Origin: Acidobacteriota bacterium
GTDB lineage: Bacteria; Acidobacteriota; Terriglobia; Acidiferrales; UBA7541
Length of the DNA: 64,000 nucleotides
NCBI GenBank assembly: GCA_013289855.1
Contig: JABCZD010000018.1
Span: 1-64,000 of the forward strand
Reading direction: 5' to 3'
Positions 34,084-43,197 of this stretch are shown here, in pieces; position 1 is the stretch's first letter; the number at the start of each line of letters is the position of its first letter. The position numbers were made by a program, and so were the translations under genes. The notes beneath the pieces were generated by a model, which made no database searches, was not told the DNA's origin, and was given only the letters and a program-made list of their open reading frames with translations.

Positions 34084-36099
34084 TTAAAACCCGCTGCGCA
34101 GCCGGAACTCGCTGGGCTGGAATTTGATCGCGCAATATTCGCCGGAGTTCAGCGCTTGATTGTAATAACGCGCCAGGGCGTAAACGGGGAAGGAATTGCG
34201 GTATAGGTGATATTTCAGATAAAAGACGCCGGGAAAACCCGTGCCGGTAAAATCGTCTTCGCTCCAGGAGCCGTCGGAGTTTTGCTGCGTGGTTAGATAA
34301 CTGACCGCTTTGGTGATCGCGGGATCGGAGGTTTCCGCGCCGGCCAGCAAGCCAATCAAGCCCCACGCCGTTTGCGATGGCGTACTGGGACCCTGGCCTT
34401 TGGTGTTGAGTTCGTCGTAGCTGCGCAAAGATTCGCCGAAGCTGCCGTCGGGCTTTTGCACCTGGCGCAGCCATCCTACGGCACGCTGGCAGAATCCCTG
34501 CGCGGTCATGCCCACGGTTTCCAGCGCGCGCAAAACGCCGCTGGTGCCGTATACGAAATTGACTCCCCAACGCCCGAACCACGCGCCGTCGCGGTCTTGA
34601 TCCTTCAGCAAAAATTTTACCGCGCGTTGAATCGCGGGATGTTCCGCAGGCCAGCCAAAGCGTCCGAGGCACTCAACCACGCGCGCGGTAACGTCAGCGG
34701 TGGAAGGATCGATCATGGCGTTGTGATCGGCGAAAGGAATGTTGCACAAAAACTTGTGGTCGTTGTCGCGATCGAAAGCTGCCCAGCCGCCATCGCTGTT
34801 CTGCATGCTCAGCAGCCATTGCAAGCCGCGGCGGATGGCGCCTTCCATGCGCGCGGAGTCGGGAAATTTCACCCGTTGCAACGCCATCAGCACGAACGCG
34901 GTGTCGTCCACGTCGGGATAGTAATCGTTGCGGAACTCGAAAGCCCAGCCGCCGGGTTCGGCATCTTTGTTTTTGATTTGCCAGTCGCCGGGGCCGAGAA
35001 CTTGCTTTGAAAGCATCCACTCGGCGGACTTCACCAGCGACGGATGGTCCGGCGGGACGCCCGCCTCTTCGAGGGCCACCATGGCGATGCAGGTATCCCA
35101 CACTGGCGAGACGCACGGCTGCAGCCGAATAGTTTCCTCTTCTTCGATTTCGAAATTCGCGAACTCTTTTATTTCTCGCCAGGTGACCGGATCTTCCGGA
35201 CCGTGACCGAGGGCGATCAGCGCGAAAATCGAATTCATCATCGCGGGATAAATCGCGGCGAGCCCTTCGGTGCGCTCCATGTGCTCCATCATCCATTGCT
35301 TGGATTCGCGCAGCGCGCGCGCACGCAGCGGCTTCCAGGGAAATTTCTCGTACAGCTTCAGTCCGCGATCGACGGCCAGGAAGAAATTCTTCCAGGATAT
35401 GAGTTGGTCGCTCCAATCGAAAGCCGCCGTTTTGTGATTCGGGTCTTTGAAAAGTTCGTCGACGCGCGCATGCGCGGGCAGGCGGAAGTCCGGCCGCACC
35501 GCGGAAAGAATGCCCATGGGAATTACAATGCCGCGGGTCCAGGAAGACATTTCGTAGATATTTATGTAGAACCAGTTGGGCAGCAGCATCAGCTCCGGCG
35601 GAATGGACGGCACGAGTTCCCAGCCAACCGCGCCAACCAGCGCCAGATAAAATCGCACATACGAATTGGTAAGTTCGAGACCGCCGAGGCGATGAATGAT
35701 TTCTCGCGCGCGCGTTAGATGCGAAGAATCGGGAGAATCGCCGGCCAGCTTTAGCGCGAAATAAGCTTTACACGTGGCGTTCAGCTCGGACGGTCCACCG
35801 GGATAGATGCTCCAGCCGCCATCGGGGAGTTGCCGCGCGCGAACGTAGTTGGCGAGCTTGGCGATGCGTTCCGGCGCGGCCTTTCCCAAAACAAAAAGAT
35901 AGTAGATGTAATCGGATTCGAGGGTGGTGTCGGCTTCAAGTTCGCCCTGCCAGAAGCCGCGTGCGTCTTGCAAAGATACCAGGTGGGAAGCGCCGCGCTC
36001 GATGGCTAGCTCGAGGCGCGAGGCAAAATTCTGCTCTTTCCAAGGCACCGGTGCCGGAGCGACGGGCAGTTCTTCACCTAACCTTGCAAATGACGCCAT
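34084..36099 (-). CDS. shc: Squalene-hopene cyclase
   Basis: 671 residues. The catalytic acid motif DVDDTA is at 396-401. QW repeats include GFWQGEL, DGGWSIYPGG, GPGDWQIKN, DGGWAAFD, DGAWFGRWG, DGSFGE and DGSWSEDDFTGTGFP. Aromatic-rich blocks (LLPNWFYINIYEMSSWTRG) line the cavity. It cyclises squalene to hopene at the inner membrane and heads the hopanoid operon, whose upstream 316 bp should contain the promoter. Confidence 0.95.
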   Translation of the reverse strand: MASFARLGEELPVAPAPVPWKEQNFASRLELAIERGASHLVSLQDARGFWQGELEADTTLESDYIYYLFVLGKAAPERIAKLANYVRARQLPDGGWSIYPGGPSELNATCKAYFALKLAGDSPDSSHLTRAREIIHRLGGLELTNSYVRFYLALVGAVGWELVPSIPPELMLLPNWFYINIYEMSSWTRGIVIPMGILSAVRPDFRLPAHARVDELFKDPNHKTAAFDWSDQLISWKNFFLAVDRGLKLYEKFPWKPLRARALRESKQWMMEHMERTEGLAAIYPAMMNSIFALIALGHGPEDPVTWREIKEFANFEIEEEETIRLQPCVSPVWDTCIAMVALEEAGVPPDHPSLVKSAEWMLSKQVLGPGDWQIKNKDAEPGGWAFEFRNDYYPDVDDTAFVLMALQRVKFPDSARMEGAIRRGLQWLLSMQNSDGGWAAFDRDNDHKFLCNIPFADHNAMIDPSTADVTARVVECLGRFGWPAEHPAIQRAVKFLLKDQDRDGAWFGRWGVNFVYGTSGVLRALETVGMTAQGFCQRAVGWLRQVQKPDGSFGESLRSYDELNTKGQGPSTPSQTAWGLIGLLAGAETSDPAITKAVSYLTTQQNSDGSWSEDDFTGTGFPGVFYLKYHLYRNSFPVYALARYYNQALNSGEYCAIKFQPSEFRLRSGF

Positions 36100-36415
36100 C
36101 TAGGCTCCCCCCGGAGCGGGTCAAACGGACGGAACATCGCACGCCAAAACGGGCCGAACGACCGTGATTAGGGGTCGTCAAATCCCACGGAGTATTCGCT
36201 GCTGGGCCGCAGCGCACATGCTAACTACTGTGTTCCTCTGCACTTCCGAACAAGAAGCACGGTAGCCAGAGGGGTAACACCAGTACTACTCAATTATCGC
36301 CGCGTTGCGACGGTCGGTCAACGGTTAAGATGCTTTAAAGTGCGTGCGAGTATCGTGCTTTGTTGCGGCCTGGCGTCCTGCGACTGATGGGCCGTCGGAC
36401 CCCGCCGGAACCGGA
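36100..36415. other. Region upstream of the hopanoid operon
   Basis: 316 bp between the P-loop protein gene and shc, both on the minus strand. It has no ORF or RNA that I can support. The hopanoid promoter is expected here, but no clear consensus was identified by eye. Confidence 0.4.
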
Positions 36416-37120
36416 TCAGATGGCAACGGTTGGAGGTCCTTCAAGGGCACGCTTAACTAGGACGGCCAGCGGATCCGGGAGCGGGTCCCCTTCGCGCTGA
36501 TTCACCGAGGGCTTTTCGCGGAGGAGTTTTGCCGGGAGTTTCATCCACAGCGGTTCGGCGGAGGAGGAAATAGTGTTGCCGCGAAGCACCAGGGCGTCGG
36601 CGCGGTCGAGCGCGGCGCGCGCGGATTCCTTGAAGTCTTCTTTGGCGGGATCGAGCACCGCAAAAAATAGCGAGGGCTTCACGAACTGCATCAGCGAATT
36701 GCTTTCGACAATCAGTGCTCTCGGCTTGTGTGCGTTTTCGCTAGCGCTGGGGCTTTCGGCCGCTGATTCGGATGCTTCGCCGATGGCTTGGCGAAGAATT
36801 GGCAAGCCTTCCGCCAGGAAACCCTGTTTGGTGCGCAGCCAGAAGGAGCGTTGCGCGCCGGCGGCCAGGAAGCGCGAACTGTCGGTTCCAGTGGTGGCGG
36901 AGTGCTCCCAGCTGATGGCGCAGATGTGTTCGTCGGGGGCGCAATCGCAGTCGTGACCCTTTTGCGCGCATACGCCGTGCCCATATTGCGTGATCTTTCC
37001 CGCGATCCAGCGCACTTCGGGAAACGCGGCGATTACATCGCAGACGAGTTGCGTCTTGCCGATGGTGCGCGTGTGCCCGCCGACGATGATTACGCGCCAA
37101 GGATGATTGGTTCTGGTCAT
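36416..37120 (-). CDS. P-loop NTPase with cysteine cluster (MobB-like), unknown function
   Basis: 234 residues. GGHTRTIGKTQL is a Walker A motif at the N-terminus, as in MobB/dethiobiotin-synthetase-type GTPases. It is followed by an unusual GHGVCAQKGHDCDCAPDEHIC stretch with four cysteines and two histidines that could bind a metal or an iron-sulfur cluster. LIVESNSLMQFVKPSLFFAVLDP resembles the nucleotide-sensing strand of the fold. It lies between lpxD (20 bp) and the hopanoid operon on the same strand. No molybdenum genes are nearby. Confidence 0.65.
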   Translation of the reverse strand: MTRTNHPWRVIIVGGHTRTIGKTQLVCDVIAAFPEVRWIAGKITQYGHGVCAQKGHDCDCAPDEHICAISWEHSATTGTDSSRFLAAGAQRSFWLRTKQGFLAEGLPILRQAIGEASESAAESPSASENAHKPRALIVESNSLMQFVKPSLFFAVLDPAKEDFKESARAALDRADALVLRGNTISSSAEPLWMKLPAKLLREKPSVNQREGDPLPDPLAVLVKRALEGPPTVAI

Positions 37121-37139
37121 AACCGGCTGCGCTTCAGCC

Positions 37140-38150
37140 CTACGTTTGCTCTTCTAGCTTTTTGATGCGTGCGGCGAGCTGCGGGAGCTTTGCTTGCCAG
37201 GCGAAAGACTCCTTAAATTTATCGAGGTCGCGGGCGGGCGTACCCCAGACGGTTTGGCCGCTGCGGATGGTCTTGCCATTCAGGATGCCGGATTGGCCGC
37301 CAGCGATGGCGCCGTCTTCAATGGTGCAATGCTCGCCGAGTCCGGCTTGGCCGCCGAGAATTACGTGGTGACCCAGGGTGCAGGAGCCGGAGATGCCGGT
37401 TTGCGCGGCGATCACCGTATGCGCGCCGATCTGCACGTTGTGGCCAATGTGCACGAGATTGTCCAGCTTGACGCCTTCGGCGATGCGGGTATCGGCCAGC
37501 GAGCCGCGGTCGATGGTGGTGTTGGCGCCGATTTCCACGTCGTCGGCGATTTCCGCGATTCCGAGTTGCGGAAACTTGGTGTAGCGATTTTCGCCGAACG
37601 CATAGCCGAAGCCGTCCGCGCCGATCACCGCGCCAGAGTGAATTTCCACGCGATTGCCGATGCGCATGCCGTTGTAGAGCGTGACGTGCGGGTGGATGCG
37701 GCAATGGTCACCAATCCAGCAGCCCGCGCCGATAACCGTGTGCGCTCCGATCTGTGTGTGTTCGCCGATGTGCGCGTCTTCACCGATTACCGCGTAGGGA
37801 CCGATGCTGGCGGTGGGCGAGATTTTGGCGAGCGGCGCGATTACGGCGCTGGCATGCACGCCAGTGGCGATGGGGGCGCGCTCGAGTAGGTATTGCGCAG
37901 CGCGCGCGAACGACAGCTTTGGGTTTGTTGTGCGCAGAACCGTTTTTCCGGCGAGTGGAATTCCTTGCGGCGCAATGACGCATCGCGCCGCGGAAGCTAG
38001 CACGCGCGCCGCGTGCTTGGCGGAGTCGAGATAGATGACGTCGTGCGCGCCGGCGCGCTCGGGAGCGGCCACCGAATTTATTTCCGCGCTGCTGTCGCCT
38101 TCGAGTTCTGCGGCGATGACGGCTGCCAGTTCTTGGGCTGTGCGATTCAC
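37140..38150 (-). CDS. lpxD: UDP-3-O-(3-hydroxyacyl)glucosamine N-acyltransferase
   Basis: 336 residues. The N-terminal uridine-binding domain (about 1-100) is followed by about ten left-handed beta-helix hexapeptide turns ([26 protein letters not shown]) and a C-terminal helix. The catalytic His is in [10 protein letters not shown]. LpxD adds the second acyl chain in lipid A synthesis, which shows a Gram-negative LPS-type outer membrane. Confidence 0.93.
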   Translation of the reverse strand: MNRTAQELAAVIAAELEGDSSAEINSVAAPERAGAHDVIYLDSAKHAARVLASAARCVIAPQGIPLAGKTVLRTTNPKLSFARAAQYLLERAPIATGVHASAVIAPLAKISPTASIGPYAVIGEDAHIGEHTQIGAHTVIGAGCWIGDHCRIHPHVTLYNGMRIGNRVEIHSGAVIGADGFGYAFGENRYTKFPQLGIAEIADDVEIGANTTIDRGSLADTRIAEGVKLDNLVHIGHNVQIGAHTVIAAQTGISGSCTLGHHVILGGQAGLGEHCTIEDGAIAGGQSGILNGKTIRSGQTVWGTPARDLDKFKESFAWQAKLPQLAARIKKLEEQT

Positions 38151-38180
38151 GGTGCACCGCTTTCTTGGTTTGGCACTTGC

Positions 38181-38259
38181 GTAGCACAGTCACTATTGCC
38201 TGTGTGCTACGTTTGCGCAACGGCCGCAAAAGGCGCACAGGCAATAATGCCTGTGCTAC
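38181..38259. repeat. Imperfect inverted repeat, GCACAGGCA...TGCCTGTGC family
   Basis: The arms 38181-38204 and 38236-38259 pair with two mismatches. The right half alone forms GCACAGGCA-N4-TGCCTGTGC and is followed by TACCAA, exactly as in the element at 47749-47776. Confidence 0.75.
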
Positions 38260-38266
38260 CAAGACT

Positions 38267-39178
38267 CTACGACAAAAATGGGTAGCGCTTCTGGTCACCC
38301 CAAGGGACGGACTTCCAGCGCGCGTGCATCCAGACCCATTGCTCGGGATGCTGGCGGATGATTTCCTCAATAATTTTGGCGAAGCGCGCGGTGTTTTCCT
38401 GGACGTCGCTTTCCGCGTTGCCAGTGCGTACTAACTCGACCGGCGGCTCGAAGCGCAAGCGGTACTTGCGAATGCCGGGATCCCAGAAGACGTAGCCGGG
38501 GACGACCGCGGCGTCGGTATGCAGGGCTACGCGCGCGATGCCGGTGGAGGTGCACGCGGGCGTGCCGAAGAAATCCACGAAAACGCCTTCCTGCAGCATG
38601 GTGTTTTGGTCGGCGAGAATTCCTACCGTGCCTTGATCTTTCAAGATTTTGAGCATGACGCGCGCGGATTCATTCTTGAAAATGGGCTGATTGCCGGAGA
38701 GGCAGCGGTAACGGTTAACGAAAGCGTCGATCCGCGGGTTGTCGATGGGTCGCGCCATATAGTGCAGTGGGAAACCGTACAGGGCGTGGGCGAAGGAAGA
38801 AAGTTCCCACGCGCCGATGTGACCGGTGAGATAGAGGACGCCTTTGCCGCGCTGTTTGCCGGCCAGGAAGTTTTCGTGGCCGTCGAGGATGACGAACTGC
38901 TCGATATTCTCCTTGGTGTATTTGGGAAGGCGCGCGAATTCGGCGGCCATCCAGCCGAGGTTGCTTACCATTTTGCGGGTTACTTCGCGGCGCTTGGTGT
39001 CGTCCCATTCTGGGAAGGCGAGGCGCAGGTTAAAGTCGGCAATCTTGCGGGGCTTGGGCAGCACCGCGAAACAGAGGCGAGCGACGGTGGAGGCTACCGC
39101 GCGTGCCAGGGGGCGCGGCAAGGCGCCGAGAAACTTTACGATGGTTACGGCTGCGACGTATTGGAGCCAACCCGTCAT
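38267..39178 (-). CDS. Lipid A biosynthesis acyltransferase (LpxL/HtrB-like)
   Basis: 303 residues. A membrane-proximal N-terminus precedes TGHIGAWELSSF, which contains the HX4E catalytic motif of late acyltransferases; NRYRCLSGNQPIF and ILADQNTMLQEGVFVDFFGTPACTSTG are further family blocks. WVWMHARWK closes the domain. It transfers a secondary acyl chain to lipid A. It is on the same strand as lpxD but 116 bp upstream, with a palindromic repeat between them. Confidence 0.88.
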   Translation of the reverse strand: MTGWLQYVAAVTIVKFLGALPRPLARAVASTVARLCFAVLPKPRKIADFNLRLAFPEWDDTKRREVTRKMVSNLGWMAAEFARLPKYTKENIEQFVILDGHENFLAGKQRGKGVLYLTGHIGAWELSSFAHALYGFPLHYMARPIDNPRIDAFVNRYRCLSGNQPIFKNESARVMLKILKDQGTVGILADQNTMLQEGVFVDFFGTPACTSTGIARVALHTDAAVVPGYVFWDPGIRKYRLRFEPPVELVRTGNAESDVQENTARFAKIIEEIIRQHPEQWVWMHARWKSVPWGDQKRYPFLS

Positions 39179-39566
39179 TTAGGAAGTATTCCACGGTCGC
39201 AGGCGATATTGGGAGCGAACGGTGGCGGCCTTTGCCCATTTGTTTGGAGGGGGGCCACATCGCTTTTTTTGTAAGTGCTCATTCTAGGGGAGATGAAGTC
39301 TTTTGTTTTGATACTGTTCGCAAGTGTTCATTCTAGAGAACTTGGCGAAGGGTTATGTTCGTTGATTTGCGTCTCGACCGGGTCCCTTTACCGGTGTTGG
39401 CGGTCGCGCGAGATCGCAGAAATGTGTCCGCAGCAGTGAGAGATTGGGATGTTGGGAAGAATTGTTACGGGCGCTAGGCGCACTTCTCTACCTGCAAAGA
39501 GTACCGCAATGGGTAAGTGGTTGTCAAGGTATATTTTCGGAGACCTGCTAAAGGCAACAGGATCAA

Positions 39567-39603
39567 CGCAGAGGCACAGAGGACACAGAGGAACGCAGAG
39601 AAG
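39567..39603. repeat. Tandem CAGAGG(C/A)ACA element
   Basis: CAGAGGCACAGAGGACACAG followed by AGGAACGCAGAGAAG is a short degenerate direct repeat with a 9-10 base period. I associate this type with intergenic regions of Acidobacteria. No second copy was noticed in the window. Confidence 0.6.
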
Positions 39604-39702
39604 AAAAAAGACGAGCACCGGTGCACGAAGTGGAGAGACTGCGGAAAAAGGCAAAGGCAGTTCCCTCAGGCGCTGAAGCGCATTGGTAGCAAAGCACTCA
39701 AT

Positions 39703-39726
39703 GTCGGAGCTAAAGCTCCGACCCAC
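39703..39726. repeat. Short palindromic repeat, GTCGGA...TCCGAC family (second copy)
   Basis: GTCGGAGCTAAAGCTCCGAC followed by CCACA matches 10243-10266 apart from a few loop bases. Confidence 0.7.
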
Positions 39727-39804
39727 AAAACACAGTGTTTTTCCGCAGCCTGTAGAGTACGGACGCTACAAGTGCGTGGCGGGCAATGTTAGACTCGGCC
39801 TCCT

Positions 39805-41643
39805 GTGAGCGATACGCCGACTGGTCCATTCGAAGGTGGTTCCGACCGCATTGCTGCAAGGCTCCGGGAAGTTCCCTCGCCGGCGAATACCCTTGTGACG
39901 AAGATCGGCTGGGGCGTTTTGATTGTTGTGACGCTTTACGTGTGTTATTTCAGCCGGTTGGGGAGCTTGGGATTTGTGGGGCCGGACGAGCCGCGGTATG
40001 CGTGGATTGCGCGGGCGATGGCGGAGAGTGGGGATTGGGTTACGCCGCGGCTTTATGGCGCGCCGTGGTTTGAGAAGCCGGTGCTGTACTACTGGGGTGC
40101 GGGGCTGAGTTTTAAGATTTTTGGGGTTTCTGAGGCGGCGGCGCGGTTGCCTAGCGCGGTGTCGGCGCTGCTGGCGACGCTGGCGCTGGCGTGGCTGGCG
40201 TGGCGGGTCTATGGGATGGCTACGGCGAGGTGGCTGTTGCTGCTGCTGCCTACTTGCGTTGGCATGATTGGGTTTTCGCATGCGGCGGCGACGGATATGC
40301 CGTTCAGCGGGATGCTGACCGTGGCGATGGTTTGTGCTGCAGTGGTGCTGGGACTGACGCGGAACGATAAGACGCCCATACTTCCGCGAACTCCTTGGCT
40401 GGCGCTGGTTCTGTTTGGATTTTTTCTGGGGTTGGCGGTGCTGGCGAAAGGTCCGGCGGCGATTATTCTTTCTGGGGGCGGCGTTTTCTTTTGGGCGATT
40501 TTCACCAAACGGTGGCGGGATGCGTTTCGGCTTCTGCATCCGGTGGCGATTGTCGCTTTCTGCGCTACGGCGCTGCCCTGGTACATTTTGTGCGCGCGGC
40601 GGAATCCGGATTTCTTTCGCGTTTTTATTATCGAGCATAATTTTAAGCGGTTTCTTACGCCGGAATTTCAGCATGTTCAGCCGTTTTGGTATTACGCGCC
40701 GGTGTTGTTGGTGGCGTTTTTGCCGTGGACAGGGATGCTTTTGTGGGCGGTGGTGGTGGGGTGGAGGTCGGTGGTTCGCAGGAGGGATGTTGATGTGGAA
40801 GGGCGCGTAGAAACGGCCACGATGGAGGCGGTGGAGGATCCGGGTACAGATGGTGGGGCGGAAAAAGCCGCAGGGCTCAACGGCAAGCGCCCTGCGCTAC
40901 AGGAGTGGATCAACGTTGGCGGCGGGTTGGGGTGGTTTTTGGTTTGCTGGGCGGGATTTTGCGTGATTTTCTTTTCGGCGTCGCATTCGAAATTGCCGGG
41001 GTATGTGCTTCCGGCGATCCCGGCAATGGGGCTGTTGGTGGCACGGGCGTTTGTTGAGATGCGAGATCGCTATCGCGTGTCCTTTCGCGTCGTGCATTTT
41101 GTTGTGGCGGCGAGTTTTTTCATGATTTTTGCAGTGATGGAAATGCTGGCCGGCCACCCCCATTTTGGATCCCGAAGATTTGCAGGTGCGGTGGCAATAC
41201 TGGGTTTGGTATTTGCGTTGGTGAACGCGATCGCCGGCGCGCTCGCGCCCTCAACGCGCTTCCGACGTTACGATTTGGCGGCGTTGGCGGTGGTACCCGT
41301 TTTGGGTGCGATGTTGTTAGCAAACCATTTTATTGCGTCCTTTTTTTTCTGGGATCCGTCTGGGCGGACCATGGCGCATGAATTACAGCAGCGCGGGATT
41401 CCGGCTGGCGCGATTAGTGTTTCGGGCATGAAACGCGGAATGCAGTATGGGTTGAGCTTTTATTTGCACCAGGAGATTAAGGAGTGGGATGCGAAGTCGG
41501 AAACGGGGGGGTATTTGTTGACGGCGTCGAAGGATTGTGGCCGAGTGGTGGGGACGGAATTTTTTTGTGAGGCGCAATCGTTTGATGCGGATGGGACGGG
41601 GAGATTTTTGTATTTGGTGATTCCGATTGCGGATGGGAAGTGA
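39805..41643 (+). CDS. GT39 (ArnT/PMT-like) glycosyltransferase, integral membrane
   Basis: 612 residues from a GTG. LGFVGPDEPRYAWIARAMAESGDW is the ArnT/PMT lumenal motif with the catalytic Asp-Glu pair; WFEKPVLYYW, then about 11-12 membrane segments and SHSKLPGYVLPAIPAMGLL, complete the family pattern. Such enzymes use a polyprenyl-phosphate sugar to glycosylate lipid A or other envelope targets. An insert (about residues 330-370, AAGLNGKRPALQEW) encodes a palindromic repeat inside the chain. Confidence 0.88.
   Translation: MSDTPTGPFEGGSDRIAARLREVPSPANTLVTKIGWGVLIVVTLYVCYFSRLGSLGFVGPDEPRYAWIARAMAESGDWVTPRLYGAPWFEKPVLYYWGAGLSFKIFGVSEAAARLPSAVSALLATLALAWLAWRVYGMATARWLLLLLPTCVGMIGFSHAAATDMPFSGMLTVAMVCAAVVLGLTRNDKTPILPRTPWLALVLFGFFLGLAVLAKGPAAIILSGGGVFFWAIFTKRWRDAFRLLHPVAIVAFCATALPWYILCARRNPDFFRVFIIEHNFKRFLTPEFQHVQPFWYYAPVLLVAFLPWTGMLLWAVVVGWRSVVRRRDVDVEGRVETATMEAVEDPGTDGGAEKAAGLNGKRPALQEWINVGGGLGWFLVCWAGFCVIFFSASHSKLPGYVLPAIPAMGLLVARAFVEMRDRYRVSFRVVHFVVAASFFMIFAVMEMLAGHPHFGSRRFAGAVAILGLVFALVNAIAGALAPSTRFRRYDLAALAVVPVLGAMLLANHFIASFFFWDPSGRTMAHELQQRGIPAGAISVSGMKRGMQYGLSFYLHQEIKEWDAKSETGGYLLTASKDCGRVVGTEFFCEAQSFDADGTGRFLYLVIPIADGK
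40869..40896. repeat. Palindromic element inside the GT39 gene
   Basis: CGCAGGGC (40869-40876) and GCCCTGCG (40889-40896) form an 8-bp stem. The element lies in a hydrophilic insert between membrane segments of the glycosyltransferase and stays in frame. Confidence 0.55.
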
Positions 41644-41907
41644 TGTGTGGCGCGGGGTAGGTGCGCGATCGTTGGGCGCGATTATTAGGCAGGCCCCGTG
41701 ATGGGCCTGTGTCGCGCCTCCGGCGCTCGCGGAGTTTCTCGCCACCGTACCCAGCCCTGCGGGCTGGGCTAAACTGTGCCGCACCTGCGGTGCTGGTTTC
41801 GCGGTGAAGAAAAAACCGAAGATAGCGACGAAGCAAAGACAACGGCGACTGCCTCGGAAGGCGGCCGCTCAAAAGCAAATTCAAAGACGAGTTCAAAGGC
41901 GAATTCG

Positions 41908-42858
41908 TTATTTTGCGGGTTTGCCGGTGGCGGGGAGGCGGAGGAGGAAGAAGGTGACTACGCGGTTTTCGTAGACGCGTTTGTCGTCGTCGTTCATGCC
42001 GACGAAATTGCCGTGGGGGATGATGGCTTGTTCGCGGGGCTCGGGAGCCTTCAGGAACATTTGGCGGGTAATTTCGGCTAGTTCGGGATCGTCGATGGCT
42101 TGGATGAAGAGGATAGGCACGCCTTGCATGGCGCCTAGCTTGCGGGAGAGCGGAAGTTCGCTGCGGTAGGAATAGTTCATGTAGTCGAAACTGGTTTCGG
42201 CAGAGCTGACCATCAGCGGGAAGCCACCGAGGCCGCTACGTTCCACGCCGATTTTTACCATTTGCTCGGGCTTGTCGTAGACGGAGTCCAGGACCAGCGC
42301 TTTTACGCGGGTGTCGTGTTCGGCTTCGCGAAGCGCGGCGTAGGCGCCGAGGTTGTAGCCCCAGACGCCAAAACTTGTGGGATCGACATCCTTGCGGGCG
42401 GCGAGGGTGTCGATGGCGGCGCGCAGTTCGTCGGCTTCTTTGTAGCCAAACGTGGTAGTGCCGGAGCTGGCGCCGTGGCCGGCGAAGTCAAACAGGAAAA
42501 CATTGTATTGGTGGTCCTGAAGGGCCGAAACCAGGGTGAGCAGTTCGCCGCGGCTGGATTCGTAGCCGTGGCAAAGAATGATGGTGGGCGCGCCGCGCAA
42601 TCCGGGGAAGAAATAGCCTTCGCGGGTGCCGCGACCGGGGACGCTGAACTCCACGGCGTCCGGACGGCCAGGGAAACTTTCCAGATTGATTTCGCTGCTG
42701 GTGCGCTGGGGCTTGATGATGCGATAGACGAGAAAGGCGGCGATGGCGGAAGTGGCGAGTACGGCGAAGAAGGCCAACGCCAAGATGGCCATGGCCAATT
42801 TGGTGTACCAGCGCGTGGGATAGCGCAGTTCAAACAAGATGGAAAATGGTCGAGCCAT
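41908..42858 (-). CDS. Membrane-anchored alpha/beta-hydrolase with a substituted nucleophile
   Basis: 316 residues. One N-terminal membrane helix (AMAILALAFFAVLATSAIAAFLVY) precedes an alpha/beta-hydrolase core with LCHGYESSRGE and LFDFAGHGASSG. The nucleophile elbow reads GVWGYNLGAY, so Asn replaces the Ser of GxSxG (codon AAC). The usual C-terminal catalytic His is also not evident (IPHGNFVGMNDDD). It is therefore either a pseudoenzyme or uses other chemistry. No close operon partner. Confidence 0.8.
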   Translation of the reverse strand: MARPFSILFELRYPTRWYTKLAMAILALAFFAVLATSAIAAFLVYRIIKPQRTSSEINLESFPGRPDAVEFSVPGRGTREGYFFPGLRGAPTIILCHGYESSRGELLTLVSALQDHQYNVFLFDFAGHGASSGTTTFGYKEADELRAAIDTLAARKDVDPTSFGVWGYNLGAYAALREAEHDTRVKALVLDSVYDKPEQMVKIGVERSGLGGFPLMVSSAETSFDYMNYSYRSELPLSRKLGAMQGVPILFIQAIDDPELAEITRQMFLKAPEPREQAIIPHGNFVGMNDDDKRVYENRVVTFFLLRLPATGKPAK

Positions 42859-43197
42859 CGGGCGTCCGGGTGCGGCTGGTCTCCTTGATGCTGCAACGGG
42901 TGCTGCGATACGGCGTTGCTGACTAAGACGGCGGCATTACGCCGCGAATGCTGGCCTCACGAGAGAGGCCGGTGTCGCAACAACCTTGCCGTAAAATTCT
43001 CAATAACCGGATGTTAGCACGGGGGTCTGGCGGCGATTCGGGAAGCCGTGAGGCTTGTGTCGCATGAATATCGTGCCTGTTGGGAAAAAAGGGCAGGTGG
43101 CCGTTTTATCGGTGGGAATCGGCTATCATGGAACTTCTTGTATGGTACCGACGTGGTATATGGAACTGGCGCGGCTACCGTCGCGTCCCATCCTTCG
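42859..43197. other. Divergent intergenic region
   Basis: It separates the hydrolase (minus) and the GNAT gene (plus). No RNA or convincing ORF is seen. An in-frame extension of the GNAT ORF back to 43048 is unlikely to be translated. Confidence 0.4.

Larger units (their letters stand above)
39179..39804. other. Gene-free region with dispersed repeats
   Basis: About 625 bp without a supportable gene. It holds two copies of AAGTG(C/T)TCATTCTAG about 55 bp apart (near 39273 and 39327), a purine-rich tandem element, CAGAGGCACAGAGGACACAG, at about 39567-39603, and the GTCGGA palindrome at 39703. It probably contains the promoter of the GT39 gene. Confidence 0.5.

Noticed and set aside
39273-39345. 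Two AAGTG(C/T)TCATTCTAG repeats as a regulator binding site or short CRISPR-like array
   Set aside because: Only two copies, no regular spacer series, and no cas genes anywhere in the window.
42859-43197. GNAT start at 43048
   Set aside because: The extra 50 residues lack similarity to GNAT folds; the ATG at 43198 begins the conserved region.
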